64,000 nt of DNA from Sepioteuthis lessoniana (GCA_963585895.1 OY757911.1:58870552-58934551); one strand, 5' to 3'; shown: positions 34,961 to 46,930, counted from the first letter of the stretch. A program made the numbers and translations. Notes: generated from the letters alone by a model not told the origin.

Positions 34961-35929
34961 GTGGAAACAACATAAAATAACATCATAAAATATGGTAGTG
35001 GAAAAATATATTCAAACGGTTTAAATGGTTGTCAACTGTTACACTTATATTTTTGGTAGTAATTAAATCGTAATTTAGTGTAAAATTTACATCAGAGATT
35101 GGATTAATAAAATTATTAAGTGATATATTTGAATAGTGTTTATTAATATTTTATCATCGATAATTAGCAAGCATATCTCATAACAGGATTTCTAAGTGTA
35201 ATGATTTTAATCCGCATCGGGTTCTCTACTTGTGTGAATTTGAGCTTGACACAAATGCTTAATTGCAGAATATTGGTCTAAATGCACATGTTGTATACTA
35301 CATGTATACATATACCAACCACACAATACAAATACAGGTGGCTTCTGTCGTTCAGGTACGAACGCGTTTATTAACTTGTGACTTCGGTTCTTCGACACGA
35401 GGAGAGAGACACAATTCTTACTATGCAAACAATCCCAACGTGCGGCGCATCTTGTGATGTTTAAGATCTCTATCGGTAGATATCCAAAAATCACAACTAC
35501 ATCTTTCAACGGTCAAAATTTAACTCTTGCCTCAATGGCAAAGAACTCAATTCTCTGTCTCCATGGTCCAATCTAAACCCTCAACTGACTCTTTTTCAAA
35601 ATCCTCAAATTCCCGGGACCATCTCTTCCGGGCATGACATCATCCTCACTCCAGTCACATTTCCTGTCCGGAGGTTTATTATGACAATGGTGATTGTCAT
35701 ATCCTTTGTGCGCGAGCGTAAAACTGTACCCAATGACTATGCACCTTAACTCTTAACCCGAATAGTTCAAAGACCAACCAAACTGAATGATAAAATATAA
35801 TTAACGAAAAATAATTAATATAGAAAAAATCCTTCCTTAATTATATAACACACACAAACACACACACACACACAGACGCACACACACTCACAAACACATA
35901 TGTGTGTGTATATATATATATATATATAT

Positions 35930-36083
35930 ACTTGGTCTGATTATTCATAGACGGAAAACTGACAGTCATCAGCGCTCTTAGCTCTGTGTCAAGTCTATCC
36001 TAAATTTATCAAAGGATAGTTTTGACACAAAGCTATACTCTATCTCCAATATTGATCAATTTATTTATGAATAAACCAAAGTT
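35930..36083. repeat. Imperfect inverted repeat
   Basis: Inner arms 35980-36002 and 36014-36036 (around TGTGTCAA / TTGACACA) pair well, and weaker pairing extends outward to TTGGTCTGATTATTCATA. It is flanked on the left by a (TA)n run. DNA between 34961 and 35929 shows no gene. Confidence 0.65.
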
Positions 36084-36144
36084 GATTATTAATATAACGT
36101 TCCTAGGAAAACAATAGAGTATACTCGCTTTATTTATTGAATCG

Positions 36145-36149
<5 letters not shown>

Positions 36150-36206
<57 letters not shown>
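36150..36206. repeat. (TA)n microsatellite
   Basis: TA run of about 57 bases. Confidence 0.95.
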
Positions 36207-36207
<1 letters not shown>

Positions 36208-36340
36208 TAGATGACATCAATAAGTACATAGCTTAACACCCAGGTATTAAGTGTAAGAAAGGAAATTATATCGAAACTGTCATGTAGAATTGTTTTTCAT
36301 CATTAAGGTGCAGACAGTAGTTTAACGCGCGTGCGCGAGC

Positions 36341-36408
<68 letters not shown>
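36341..36408. repeat. Compound microsatellite (CA)n(TA)n
   Basis: CA run followed directly by TA run. Confidence 0.95.
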
Positions 36409-36411
<3 letters not shown>

Positions 36412-37424
36412 TGGATGGGTGAATGGATATCGTTATGCATTTCCTCTCCGTATCTCTTTACACTGGGAACATCAGAGAGACGTGACCGTTCTAAGTTTGA
36501 TTCACGAAAGAGTTTCAATCACATTGACACTTTCAATTAAGTTTTAATCTTGGCTAGAAATTCTGGTTGTCACTGGCAGGTGCCAAACTTGTTGGCCGAT
36601 TGCCATCTTTGTAGATTTCAAAGGGAATAAATCCATAATTCTGTAATTTTGATTCAAACTATTCGAAGAGTCATGTATAAAAACCAGGGTCAAAGGATTA
36701 ATTCACTTGTGGTTGTAATTTCTATTTGTCCGAAATAGGAGTCTTCACTAGGACTTATTTTGCGTAGGTTCAAGTGCCAGACTGCCCTCGACGTCACATG
36801 CGCATAAAATGGACTCTCCTCCTAGGATAATTATTTATGCAGCGCCGTCATATATATACTGACAGAAAAAATAGATATGGTCAGACTGAAGTAGATATGA
36901 ACATACTAAGATAGGTATGAACCGGAAAAGTCAGACACGTGGACAAAGGAAAATTCCAGTCGGCTTATTATTCATGTTGCGACCTTCCTCGGGACAGATC
37001 TCGAAAACAGAAAGATTTGAAGTGATACTCTCAAATCAATAAAAGAAAGATCTGTTATTTCAAAAATCGTAGCTTACTTCCAATGGGTAGGTCGGTTTCG
37101 CTTGCCCCGAAATTTAAGTCATTATTAGCCGCTTTGCCCAGACTCTTTTTAAAAGTCACCAATTCTCATGCGTACACGTTTCTCACTCTTACCGCTAGGG
37201 TTTTCGCAGTTGACAGTTTGTTGTCGGTTTTACTGCCGGTTCACTGGTAGTGGGCAGTGGTCACTTTACACTTTACAACATATTTAACATTTTTCATGTG
37301 TTGTGTTGTGTTGTGTTGTATACTGTTCCTGCTGATCTTCCAAACAGGTTGCACACTACAGATGGACTTGATAACAGCAAAAATGATGAACACTTGTATA
37401 TGAAATAATATGACTTATTTTCTT

Positions 37425-37869
37425 TGTTTTTCTCTGGCTTGCTACGAGTGCAGAGTCTAAGAGAGAAGGTCGAAGAGTTTATGAGTACATACGGGAAATT
37501 GACGGGAGATCTCTTTTCCTCGACAGTTAGCCTGGATCTGCTTTGACATCTGAACATGGCTACTTTTATTAACACATCAACTCGAAATTGACAACTCACA
37601 TGCGGTCTACCACCTGTATTTTTCCTCCTGCTGGCAACACCGGTACTTTTTGCTTCTGGGCTTTTGTCCTCTATATCCGTAGTCTACGTTGCCTTATTTC
37701 TCATTTCCATGTGTCAGGACCACCTGGTGAATTGAACTGTCATCTTGTCTCTCATTTCCTATTTCTGCAAGCCTGTGTCATCTTTATCAATCAAGCTTTT
37801 AGCTACTCAGGCATACGTCCCTTTAACAAAAGATCCATTTGTCACATTCCAATCTACCGAAAATGCAAC
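37425..37869. repeat. 420-bp direct repeat, unit 1
   Basis: Shares AGTCTAAGAGAGA, GGGAAATTGACGGGAGATCT, ACACCGGTACTTTTTGC, TTCTGGGCTTTTGTCC and GCCTGTGTCATCTTTATCA with the region 38130-38735 in the same order and orientation. No coding family was recognised. Could be part of an LTR or other unclassified transposon. Confidence 0.8.
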
Positions 37870-37922
37870 ATTCTTCAGCATCCTCACTTTAAAAATATTC
37901 ACTTGTGAATATTTTCAGTGCA

Positions 37923-37924
<2 letters not shown>

Positions 37925-37960
<36 letters not shown>
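37925..37960. repeat. (CT)n microsatellite
   Basis: Pure CT run between the two 420-bp units. Confidence 0.95.
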
Positions 37961-37964
<4 letters not shown>

Positions 37965-38129
37965 ACTCACTACAATCGAAGCAAAAGTACATTATATATA
38001 TATGAATAACAAAAGTATAAACCAAAATAACATGCACAATAAGTATGTGCACCTGTGATCCCAAAACACACAAAAAAAGCAGGAAGTGAGGTGAAAATTT
38101 GTAACTTTCTTATGTCCCTTTTCCTATGT

Positions 38130-38735
38130 CCTCAAGCAACAGTTTGCTCGTGTGTGCGTGTGTGGAGTCTAAGAGAGATGGTTGAAGATATTATGAGTGC
38201 ATATGGGAAATTGACGGGAGATCTCTTCACTTCGACTGTTAGCCGGGATTTGCTGTAACATCTGAGCATGGCTGCTTTTGTGAACGCATCTACTCAAGGT
38301 TAACAACTCACATCTGGTCAGCCACCTGTATTTTGTCTCCGGCTGGTGACAATTTATGCAGATCACAACAAATAGTTGAGGGTACGTAATTGTTTACAAA
38401 CATGGCTCTAACAAAAGTACTGTCATCATTACTGATGGACTATCTTTACATGGTCTATGAGCCTATACCGGTCAGACACCAATATTTTCCCTCCAGCTGG
38501 CGACACCGGTACTTTTGCTTCTGGGCTTTTGTCCGATGTTTCTGTAGTCTTATATCTAGCTAATCTCATTTATTTCAATGTGTTACAACCAACTGGTCAA
38601 TTGACCTGTCAACTAGTCACTCATTTCCTATTTCTACTAGCCTGTGTCATCTTTATCAGTTAAGCTTTTAGCCACTAAGGCACCTGTCTTTTTACCAAAA
38701 AACTATTTGTCACATTCCGGTCTACCGACAATGCA
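38130..38735. repeat. 420-bp direct repeat, unit 2, interrupted
   Basis: Second copy of the unit at 37425-37869. It is split by 38351-38480, and the ~28 bases around the break (CCGGCTGGTGACA and CCAGCTGGCGACA) are present in two diverged versions on either side. Confidence 0.8.
38351..38480 (+). mobile_element. Deletion derivative of the Tc1-like relic
   Basis: ATTTATGCAGATCACAACA and GGCTCTAACAAAAGTACTGT match the 5' part of the 31.65-32.6 kb element. GATGGACTATCTTTACATGG matches its 3' part. About 750 bases between them are missing. It interrupts unit 2 of the 420-bp repeat. Confidence 0.75.
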
Positions 38736-38744
38736 ACAGTTGGG

Positions 38745-39640
38745 CTTGATGGCATATCAACCGTTGTCGGTTATTAAATGTCAAATCATGTTTATACCAA
38801 TGTATAAGATATATGATTTTTAAACTCATTTTCTAGATAACATTTTTAAATTTTGACACACACTCAAATGGTTTCTAGTATTTTTATCAAATACGAATAA
38901 TTCTATTAACTATTAATCATTTGTTTGCACAAACTCAAATAACTTCAATTATTGCTATATAATAGTAACAATTTAACATCAGTTATTTATTTGCACACGT
39001 TTAAATGGATATCTGTGTGATTTGTAATTGAATAGTTGGTGGGTAATTTCATTTTTAGATGAGTTAGAACTAATTTGTTTGCACACGAGAATTGTTATAG
39101 ATTCTACAGAGTTAAATGGTTTCTATTATTGCTATCAAGCACTTATAATTTTATTCAATATTAATCATTTGTTTTCAGCCAGTGAAGAGGTTACAAGTAT
39201 TGGTATTTAACACTAATTATTCAACACCATTAATTTGCACACAGGTAAATTGTTCGAAGTCTTCCTATATAATACCAATAATTCAATTTAAAAATACGTT
39301 TAAAGTGTCTAAACCATCGTTATTTAACACTTATAATTCTATTCATCATTAATCATTTGTTTGTACACAGTTAAATGGTTCTAAGTATTGCTACGTATCA
39401 CTAAGAATTCAATTAGACATTCATTTGCTTACACACAGTTGAATGCTCAAAGAGTCAGAGTCGACTTAGGAGCAGAGGCAAGGGAGGAATACACCAGATT
39501 CCCCAAATCTCCAAGGTTACAGCCTTACCATTAGATTTTTAATGACATATCCAGGACACTCTTTGAGGTGGTCTTACCTCTCTGCAGAAATCCAGATGGT
39601 GTATTCTACAACCCCAGTTGACTAGGCTATTTTTCCGATG
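38745..39640 (-). repeat. Family D repeat with the longest ~68-bp array
   Basis: Plus strand: tail GATGGCATATCAACCGTTGT, then about seven to eight degenerate ~68-bp units between 38860 and 39440 (consensus core AAATGGTTTCAAGTATTGCT then AATCATTTGTTTGCACACAG), then head in antisense to CCAGTTGACTAGGC. Short open frames across it are not genes. Confidence 0.75.
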
Positions 39641-39794
39641 TTATAATGCCGCATCCAAGTAGTGAATTTCTGTCAGTGTTGAGATATTATATAAAGCCGT
39701 TGAAGTAGAACGCAAGATTAGATAGAATGAAGAAAATGAAACAAAATAAGCCTGATCTTCCAGAGCAAAAATGTTTGAACATTTTAAGTGCAAT

Positions 39795-40030
39795 TGCTCG
39801 AGGCAAAATGGCTAAACTAGTGGACAGCAGCCTCGAAGTAAACGAGTTCAAACTGCAGCTGCGCTATAAAGTTCACTTTCGGACTAATATCCAAAGAAAA
39901 GGCATGAACCCTCTTATCCCTCGGCTATGGAGTAAATAGTATCACTGATGTTCTTGTATAAGGACATATTTGGCATCAAAAAACCCGTGAAGGTTGATAT
40001 GACATTAAACAACGAAACTAAACCAAAGCA
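39795..40030 (+). repeat. SINE family B copy
   Basis: Head CGAGGCAAAATGGCTAAACT, B-box-like GAGTTCAAACTGC, body TTATCCCTCGGCTATGG and AAATAGTATCACTGATGTTC, tail AGGTTGATATGACATTAAAC. About 155 bases separate it from the D copy upstream. The open frame 39727-39939 overlaps it and is not a gene. Confidence 0.8.
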
Positions 40031-40139
40031 CAACCGAGTAGTGGACACCTATCAGTTTTACATTTCGATGTTTTAAAACATTGTTGAGAACTCCTCCAGT
40101 ACTTTAACACTTTTAGAGGAGGTAAGATCAATACCATAT

Positions 40140-40655
40140 AGTTTGGTTGGTTGTTTTGTTTCAGGATGTGTAAACCCTTTTCGGGTCATTTAACGACGAA
40201 TTAAATTTCAAACAATTCAGTTTAGTATAAGTATGGTTTTTTTTACAGTTAAATGTTGAAACAGTCCAGTTAAATGTCGAAAGAGTTCTATTTCAAAAAT
40301 TCAGATTGGTTCTATTTAAAAACAATTCTATTTCAAACAGTACAATTTATTATAAGTATGCAGTTTCAATGTCAGGAACAGTTCTATTTCAAACAATTCA
40401 ATTTAGCATACGTACGCTGTTTAGTTCTATTATACCCAAAGATAGGACCCTATCAGGTGCTACCACACTGACCCAGAGTGAACCAGGGAGCGATGGCAAT
40501 GAAGGGATACTTCTCATTCCCCAAAGCTGCAAAATTACTAGAACCTCACGATTAGATTGTTTATCTAGGACACTTGTTGTGTGTGTGTGGAGGGGGGTTC
40601 ACCCCTCCACAGAGAAGCAGTCGGTGTATTCTACAGCCCCAGCCGACTAGGCAAT
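40140..40655 (-). repeat. Family D repeat, antisense
   Basis: Starts TTTGGTTGGTTGTTTTGTTT, has several short units of a variant type (GAACAGTTCTATTTCAAAC), then CTATCAGGTGCTACCAC and the head GTCGGTGTATTCTACAGCCC. The units here are shorter and differ from the 68-bp type. Confidence 0.75.
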
Positions 40656-41671
40656 ATAGCATATAGTGAGCATTACACAAACTTAAAATCATGAAGTTGA
40701 TGAGGAAAGAGACATCTGCTGGATACAACCAGATATGCAAATAATATTGGCGTATAAAATTATAATTTTGATAGATCGCACTAAATCAATTCAAGATTCA
40801 TCTTTATACAAATTTTCCAAAACGTCAACCAAAGTTTATAAGAAATACAAAAAACAAGATCCTGAATTTTGAAATCAAATCTGACAGAGCGGGAATTAAT
40901 AACTCAACTTAGTTTTTGAAATCTGTTTTGACAGTAGATTTCCATTTCGTAGAAAAATATTGAAAAATACCTATCATAATCAGAAATTTCATTAATTATT
41001 TTGAAAGTTTTAAATAGATTACCTCTCATTATTCTTTTTAGTAAAATAGTTCCAGACAAGTAAGAGATTTTTTGTGCGGTTCACGCTTAAAACTCAATAT
41101 ATCTATATAGATATCAAGAAAATCACTTTCAAGATGGTGACAGACACATAAAAGGCAAAGATTTTTTTTTTTTACCTATTCTCTAATTCTTCAATTCCTT
41201 TCCAGAATGGAATAGATAACAAAAATACCAATGTAAAAATTCTTTTTTCCTTTTTCTGTTCTCTGCTACAATATCCATTTTGTCGTACCGGCCTATTTCT
41301 ATTGATTCAATTCGGTTTTTGCTTTCTTCTTTTATTGTCTTTTTGTTGTTTAGTTTTCGTTTTTTATTTTTATCTTTTGAGGGAGTTTGGTTTTTTACTT
41401 TTTTTCTTTTTTTTTTTTTTTTGTGGCACAATTCTTTTTTTTTTGTGGGAGTCACCATAAGATATATTGTCAAAAATAGACTGACATGTCCTAGTAAAAC
41501 ATGCTTTAAATGGCGCTAAAAATCTCATCAATTAAAAGAGAGATATAAATCTTGAGAATCAGATCGTCTCATGATCATTAGAATAAAAAAATTTAATTGT
41601 TTTTGAAAATTCATTTTGAGACCAAGAAATTTAGAATTAAGAAAAAAATGTTCGTTTTTTTGTTCGTTTGT
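40656..41671. other. No recognisable gene; T-rich tracts
   Basis: Poly-T runs at 41165-41174 and 41395-41440. The Lys-rich (minus) and Phe-rich (plus) open frames only reflect this composition. Confidence 0.6.
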
Positions 41672-41890
41672 TTGTTTGTTTTAATGGTATATTAACTTTC
41701 GTGAGTTATTTGTAAAAGCCATCCTTATAGAACAGAAGTGTCACTATTTAACTCTTAGCTGAAGGATAACAAAGTTCATATTTTTTCCAAGAATGTTAGT
41801 CCGAAAGTGAATGTAATAGAATGACTGGAGATCGAACTTGCTTATTTCGATATCGCATTCCAGAACGTTAACCACTACACCATTCCTCCA
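41672..41890 (-). repeat. SINE family B copy
   Basis: Plus strand: GTTTGTTTGTTTTAATGGTA, CCATCCTTATAGAACAG, CCAAGAATGTTAGTCCG, GGAGATCGAACTTGC (B-box region), CAGAACGTTAACCACTACAC (A-box region). Confidence 0.85.
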
Positions 41891-41977
41891 AAGATTTTAG
41901 TTCACAAAGTTGAGTAATTTTTAAGCTTCGGAAGAACTAAAGAAACTTTTGGTGATCTTTTCATTTCAAACATGCAA

Positions 41978-42098
<121 letters not shown>

Positions 42099-42119
42099 GC
42101 ATGGATCCCCAGTTCTAAC

Positions 42120-42560
42120 ACAGCACAAGACTCTCCCAGATAAGACACTAAACAATCTGATGGTAAAATCTTTAGGGAATGCGGCGTACCCCTTTATTGC
42201 CGTTGCTCCCATATCCACTCTAGCCCCGAGTGTAAGCTCTTGATTGGGCCCTATCTATGGGTTAAACAGAAATAAACTGTTCTTATGCTGAACTGAATTG
42301 TTTTCAGATAGAACTGTTTCGACATTTAAACTGTACGCTTATACTAAATTATATTGTTTGAAATAGAACTGTTTTGACACTTAAAATGTGTACTTTTGCT
42401 AAACTGAATTGTTTAAAAGAGAACTACTTGAGATCTTTAAACAATTAACTTGTGTGAAACTGAATTGTTTGAAATAGAACTGTTAATATGTATAAAAATG
42501 GATTTGGCATTAAATAAACTACATTGGTTGATATGCCATAAATCCAAACCAAATGAAACC
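42120..42560 (+). repeat. Family D repeat, sense, variant units
   Basis: Head GACACTAAACAATCTGATGG, middle CCGTTGCTCCCATATCCACT, then four or five ~60-bp units with TGAATTGTTTGAAATAGAAC, then the tail TTGGCATTAAATAAAC and TTGGTTGATATGCCATAAA. The antisense copy at 40140-40655 has the same unit type, so there are at least two unit subtypes. Confidence 0.8.
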
Positions 42561-42639
42561 AGACCACATCTGGTAATTTTTTGGTAGATTTGGGTGACAT
42601 AAACTGTTTAATTTGTAAACCATAAGCAAGACGTCCTAA

Positions 42640-43110
42640 ACAGATTCTACAACCGGAACAACTGGGGCTGTAGAATACACTAGCTGCATCTCTGCTGAAG
42701 TTCAAGACCTCTCTCACCGAAGAGTTTCCCGGATATGATACTAAACCATCTAATTGCCAGGATCTAGTCCTAGGGTTTTGTGGACTATAGAGTACTCCTT
42801 TATTGACATTACTCCCAAGTCCACTTTGGATCGGTGTGGTAGTACGTGTATATGGGTCAAATAAAACTGTTTAATCGTTTTCTATACCTGAAACCTTTAA
42901 ATTGTTTGCAACATGATTTATGTCAAATTAATTTATAAGTATTATGTAGTAGAGCTTGAAATATTTTAACAGTAGAAGTATTGATTTTTTATATAAATGC
43001 TTGAAACTCGGGTGTGTTTAAAAATGTTACCAACAAAGTATTCGTTTACAAATCGTATAAGTAGGATACAGCATTATATAACCTACAAATTGACACATCA
43101 TAAAACACAA
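42640..43110 (+). repeat. Family D repeat, sense
   Basis: Head ACTGGGGCTGTAGAATACAC through GAGTTTCCCGGATATGATA, TGACATTACTCCCAAGTCCA, then units and a tail ending ACCAACCAACCAACGG. Confidence 0.75.
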
Positions 43111-43779
43111 CCAACCAACCAACGGAACAACTGAGTCAGTAATCTCTTTTAGTCTTTGTTTCCAATAGAAAAATCTTGATTAAACTAAAGCTACAAACTT
43201 TTATTTACGGAATTCTTCGTTTATTTATGATAGATAGCTGTGTACCCGTCTTTTGTATGGTAACTGGAATATTTCTTTCTTCCCATAATTGCATCGACGT
43301 GCTCTTTCGTCGAAAAACCGATTCTGCTCTTACATCAATCGGTATTCATAAAGTTCTAAAATTGAAATATTGATTTCCCTGATAAACTAGCAAGCCTACT
43401 TTCTCAGGATTCTGGCGCTGAATAATCTTAAAAGAAATCCGTAGATCTATGTATTCTATTGTTCGCTAGTACTTAGAAATGATACCAATTTAAAGTGACG
43501 TTGAACTTTACCATTTGCGATCTATGTAAAAATTTTAAAGATTTATGAACATGTTAGAAAAAGATTTATGCATAGTTTTTTGCGAGGCGCAGCTACATTC
43601 TGTGAAGAAGATCGAATTTACTACAGCAGTTATGATCTCGGAGGCTAGCTTTTAAACCACTGTCATGGCTAGGCGACATATATCATTATACATTTGTTTA
43701 AATACATTTTAAAATGTGTAGAGGTAATATTGTCTTGACCGGAAATAAAATCGGCAAATCAGTTTCAAATCATGGTGAA
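43111..43779. other. No recognisable gene
   Basis: AT-rich; no repeat head or protein signature. Confidence 0.5.
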
Positions 43780-43939
43780 GATATTTACATTCACTGTATA
43801 CAAATAAACGTAGGAAAGGCATGAATCCATTAATTCTATTCCCAGCTATGAGCAAATTAGTAAGACTGGATGGGATTTCTGACACGGGTTGGAAAACAGT
43901 CAATTGCCAAAAGCATATCTTACTCAACCCCTCCACACA

Positions 43940-44185
43940 TGCAGAATGCGACGCAATTTTCTAAGGGGAGTTTAACAGGTTTGAATTAAGATTTTCCCTT
44001 ACAAGACCGGCAGTCATACCAAGATTAGAGAGCTCGTTCTGTCTTACTATTTATCCATAGCTGGAGAGACAATAGTTGGATAAATACATTTCCCGAGGGT
44101 ATAGCGCTAAGGGAAATTCAAACTCGTACAGGATTTGAACTCGCGTCACCAATTTCATTTCCCGTTGCACCACGAGCGCCTCCAA
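43940..44185 (-). repeat. SINE family C copy, with a sense fragment just upstream
   Basis: Blocks AGTTTAACAGGTTTGAATTA, TATTTATCCATAGCTGGAG, GGATTTGAACTCGCGTCACC (B box on the minus strand) and GTTGCACCACGAGCGCCTCC (A-box region). A short plus-strand family C fragment (AGGCATGAATCCATTAATTC) lies at 43810-43870, so the two partial copies face opposite ways. Confidence 0.8.
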
Positions 44186-44612
44186 AGGTTGTCCTCATTC
44201 CTGCATCTTGCATGCCAAGTTTCATGGTGCATTATCATTCCTTTGAATGACATCACAGATAGAGAAAGATGAGACATGCGACTTGACCAGCTTTCATATA
44301 CGCCTATGCTTAGATCGAGGTCTTCGATATCACTTTTTAAGATAAAAAAAAATCACAAGATGTTAAAATATTGTTTCAACATTCACGACAAAGTCTTATA
44401 GATACGACTGTTGAAGGGATTACTAAATGAGGATTCGACATAAAAGAAATAAAAATATCTGACGTCAGTTCCATTGCAAAAACGTTTCTTTCCAAAAACA
44501 TGTTTATTCCAAGTTCACTTTCATCTAACTTCATTTATTTTTGAATTTTACTTATGCTAGAAATAGTTGAAATATATTAAATAAAAGGTTAATGTAAATA
44601 GACACAAATGAT

Positions 44613-44613
44613 T

Positions 44614-44647
<34 letters not shown>

Positions 44648-44772
44648 AAGAGGGAGAGAGAGGGAGACAGAGACAGAGACAGAAAAAGGGAGAGGGAGAC
44701 AGAGAGACCGACAAAGGCAGAGAAAGAGAGATTAAGAGATAGACAGAGAGAGAGAGAGAAAGAGTCAATTAG
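44613..44772. repeat. (TA)n and imperfect (GA)n tract
   Basis: TA run then a GA-rich tract with GACA and GGGA interruptions. The Leu/Ser-rich open frame on the minus strand just reads the repeat. Confidence 0.9.
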
Positions 44773-44774
44773 AC

Positions 44775-45000
44775 GGACCGATGGATAGAAAGAGACGTAA
44801 CACAAACAAAACCATATACAGTAAAAATAATTCTACGTGCTAACGATCAGCAGGCAGGGATCTCTATCAGCCTGTGTATATAGATCCTGTCTATATATAT
44901 AAATGGAGACAGACAGACAGACATGTAACACAAACAAAACCATATATGGCAAATTATAATTCCATGTGCTAACGATCAGGAAGTGTTACTCTCTATCTGC
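44775..45000. repeat. Local direct duplication
   Basis: ACACAAACAAAACCATATA and GTGCTAACGATCAGSAAG-like blocks occur near 44800-44855 and 44930-44980, period about 130 bases. Confidence 0.75.
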
Positions 45001-45024
45001 CTATCTACAACTATATATATATAT

Positions 45025-45026
<2 letters not shown>

Positions 45027-45080
<54 letters not shown>
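45027..45080. repeat. (GA)n microsatellite
   Basis: Pure GA run after a short TA run. Confidence 0.95.
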
Positions 45081-45083
<3 letters not shown>

Positions 45084-45435
45084 AATATGACATAATCATA
45101 CCTTCTATTTTACAAATATTTTAGTAGTAAGAGAAAAAGGCGCTTGCTTTGATTTCAAGTTAATTCCCAGAAATTCGTTTTCTGGGACAATTAAAATGGC
45201 CTTGCATTCTTCCATAGCACCTGTGCTATACCAATGGAACCAATAAAATGGGAAATGCCTCACTTTTTTATGGATTGATTCAATATTCATAATTCATTAT
45301 GGTAAACATATCTTTATTTTCTAAAATTATATTGGTCACTTGCTACTAACTTAGAAAAAAGGCTAGGACTGTCGTTAAACAGAAGGCCAAACCTTTGGGT
45401 TCGTTTGGGTGGTGTTTCATTGGTTAATTACCGCC

Positions 45436-45539
<104 letters not shown>

Positions 45540-45589
45540 AAGCGAACAGTTTTTAGGTAACCTTATTTTCAAACAATTTGTCAGAGTTC

Positions 45590-46015
45590 AATAATTTGTA
45601 CACAGTTAAATAGTTACATGTATTCATATCTAACAGTCACAATTCTAGTTGATATTGATATTTTGTTTATACATAAATAGTTTGAAGTATTGCTATTTGA
45701 CATTAGCAATTATATTTATCAAGTATTCCTATGAAATATAAATAATTTGCTGTATCGTTTCAAGTTACTGATAATGATAATTCTAAGCAAATGATTGAAC
45801 GGTTCTATTTGACCCATAGATTGTACCCTTACATGTACTACCACTCCGAATTGACCTGGAAGTAAAGGTAATGAAGGAGTACTCCCCATTCCCTAATGCT
45901 CAATAACTGGAGCCTTAGTTCTAGATTCAGTTTAATGTCATACCAGGACACTCACAGGAGAAATTCTACCTCTCTTCAGAGTTGCAGTCGAGTATTCTGT
46001 TGTTCCTGGTGACCG
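45590..46015 (-). repeat. Family D repeat, antisense
   Basis: Units with AAATAGTTACATGTATTC and TAGTTTGAAGTATTGCTATT, then TCTATTTGACCCATAGATTG and the head GCAGTCGAGTATTCTGTTG. A possible SINE B head (TTAATGGGCTAGAGTGTAGA) follows at 46036-46060. Confidence 0.7.
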
Positions 46016-46065
46016 GTTGGCCAAATATTCGTTCTTCGTTAATGGGCTAGAGTGTAGAGTCTTTT

Positions 46066-46118
46066 CATCTCATCATTATTGCTGTCTGTAGGCATAACCC
46101 AGCAATAATGATGAGATG
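46066..46118. repeat. Perfect 18-bp hairpin
   Basis: CATCTCATCATTATTGCT (46066-46083) and its exact reverse complement (46101-46118) surround a 17-base loop. GTCT / AGAC outside could pair after a small bulge. Confidence 0.9.
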
Positions 46119-46339
46119 AGACTGGTTGAATGAATTTTGACATCGCTGAAACTAGTATCCCGGTGCACCAAAGGGTAAAGTCCCATGAGTCTGATAAAAT
46201 CGGGACACAAGATCCGAGGATCGGGTGTACGTGCGTCGATTCCCCATCCACATTAAGCTGATTGTGTTTCGTGCACGTCCGCCGCATGAATCTACATCTT
46301 TTTCTTCATCTCCTGTTATGCGTAAATCGTTGGACAGAA

Positions 46340-46440
46340 TGGGTTCTTTGACCTTAGTTAAGCAACTGGTCCAAGAGAAGGAAAAATCTGAAATCAAACC
46401 AGCTGTATTTTGGTTAACAAATTAACTTTGTATCACACAC
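46340..46440 (+). repeat. SINE family C fragment
   Basis: TTGACCTTAGTTAAGCAACT, CAAGAGAAGGAAAAATCTG and AACTTTGTATCACACAC match the 3' half of family C. Confidence 0.55.
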
Positions 46441-46734
46441 TGGCCGCCATGGAGCTATTTCATAAATACATACATCACTGCTGTGGATAGATAATTAAGT
46501 AACAACTCCAAACGATGACGTCATGATCTGGCCATTCATTTAGAATTGATTGATAAAGATAACGCATACTTGAATGGGTTGAAGTGTACTGTAATTAACT
46601 GATTAATTTTGTTTACGATCGAACTGAATTTACAATTGGTATTCGTAATTTTTAGATCTTCACTTAGTCTGTGAACACCCTGTCGACAGGGCTTAGAATA
46701 TGTAGACTCAATTCCATACAGAAAGGAAAGCCCA

Positions 46735-46930
46735 GCCCCGCGAAAGGAGTGTTCTATGTATGACACTAAACCACATCTGATTGTAAGGCTACAATTTTAA
46801 TACCGACAGTTTCATTTTTACCAAGAGTAGTAATACGTGTTAATGTCCCGTATATGGGACAAAAAGATCTGTTTAAAATTATTCGTATTCAATAGGATCG
46901 TCCGCAAATAAAAATACTTCTTGGGAAACA
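46735..46930 (+). repeat. Family D repeat with alternative tail
   Basis: Head ATGTATGACACTAAACCA, then ATATGGGACAAAAAGATCTG and the alternative tail TTTAAAATTATTCGTATTCA as at 6.15, 6.6 and 57.4 kb. Confidence 0.7.

Noticed and set aside
36331..36540. Open frames through CA/TA tracts (also near 10.1, 42.0, 45.5 and 58.5 kb)
   Set aside because: They read dinucleotide repeats as alternating residues and have no other content.
41183..41519. Lys-rich and Phe-rich open frames on opposite strands
   Set aside because: They mirror a T-rich composition; no motif, and both strands are open only because stops are rare in such sequence.
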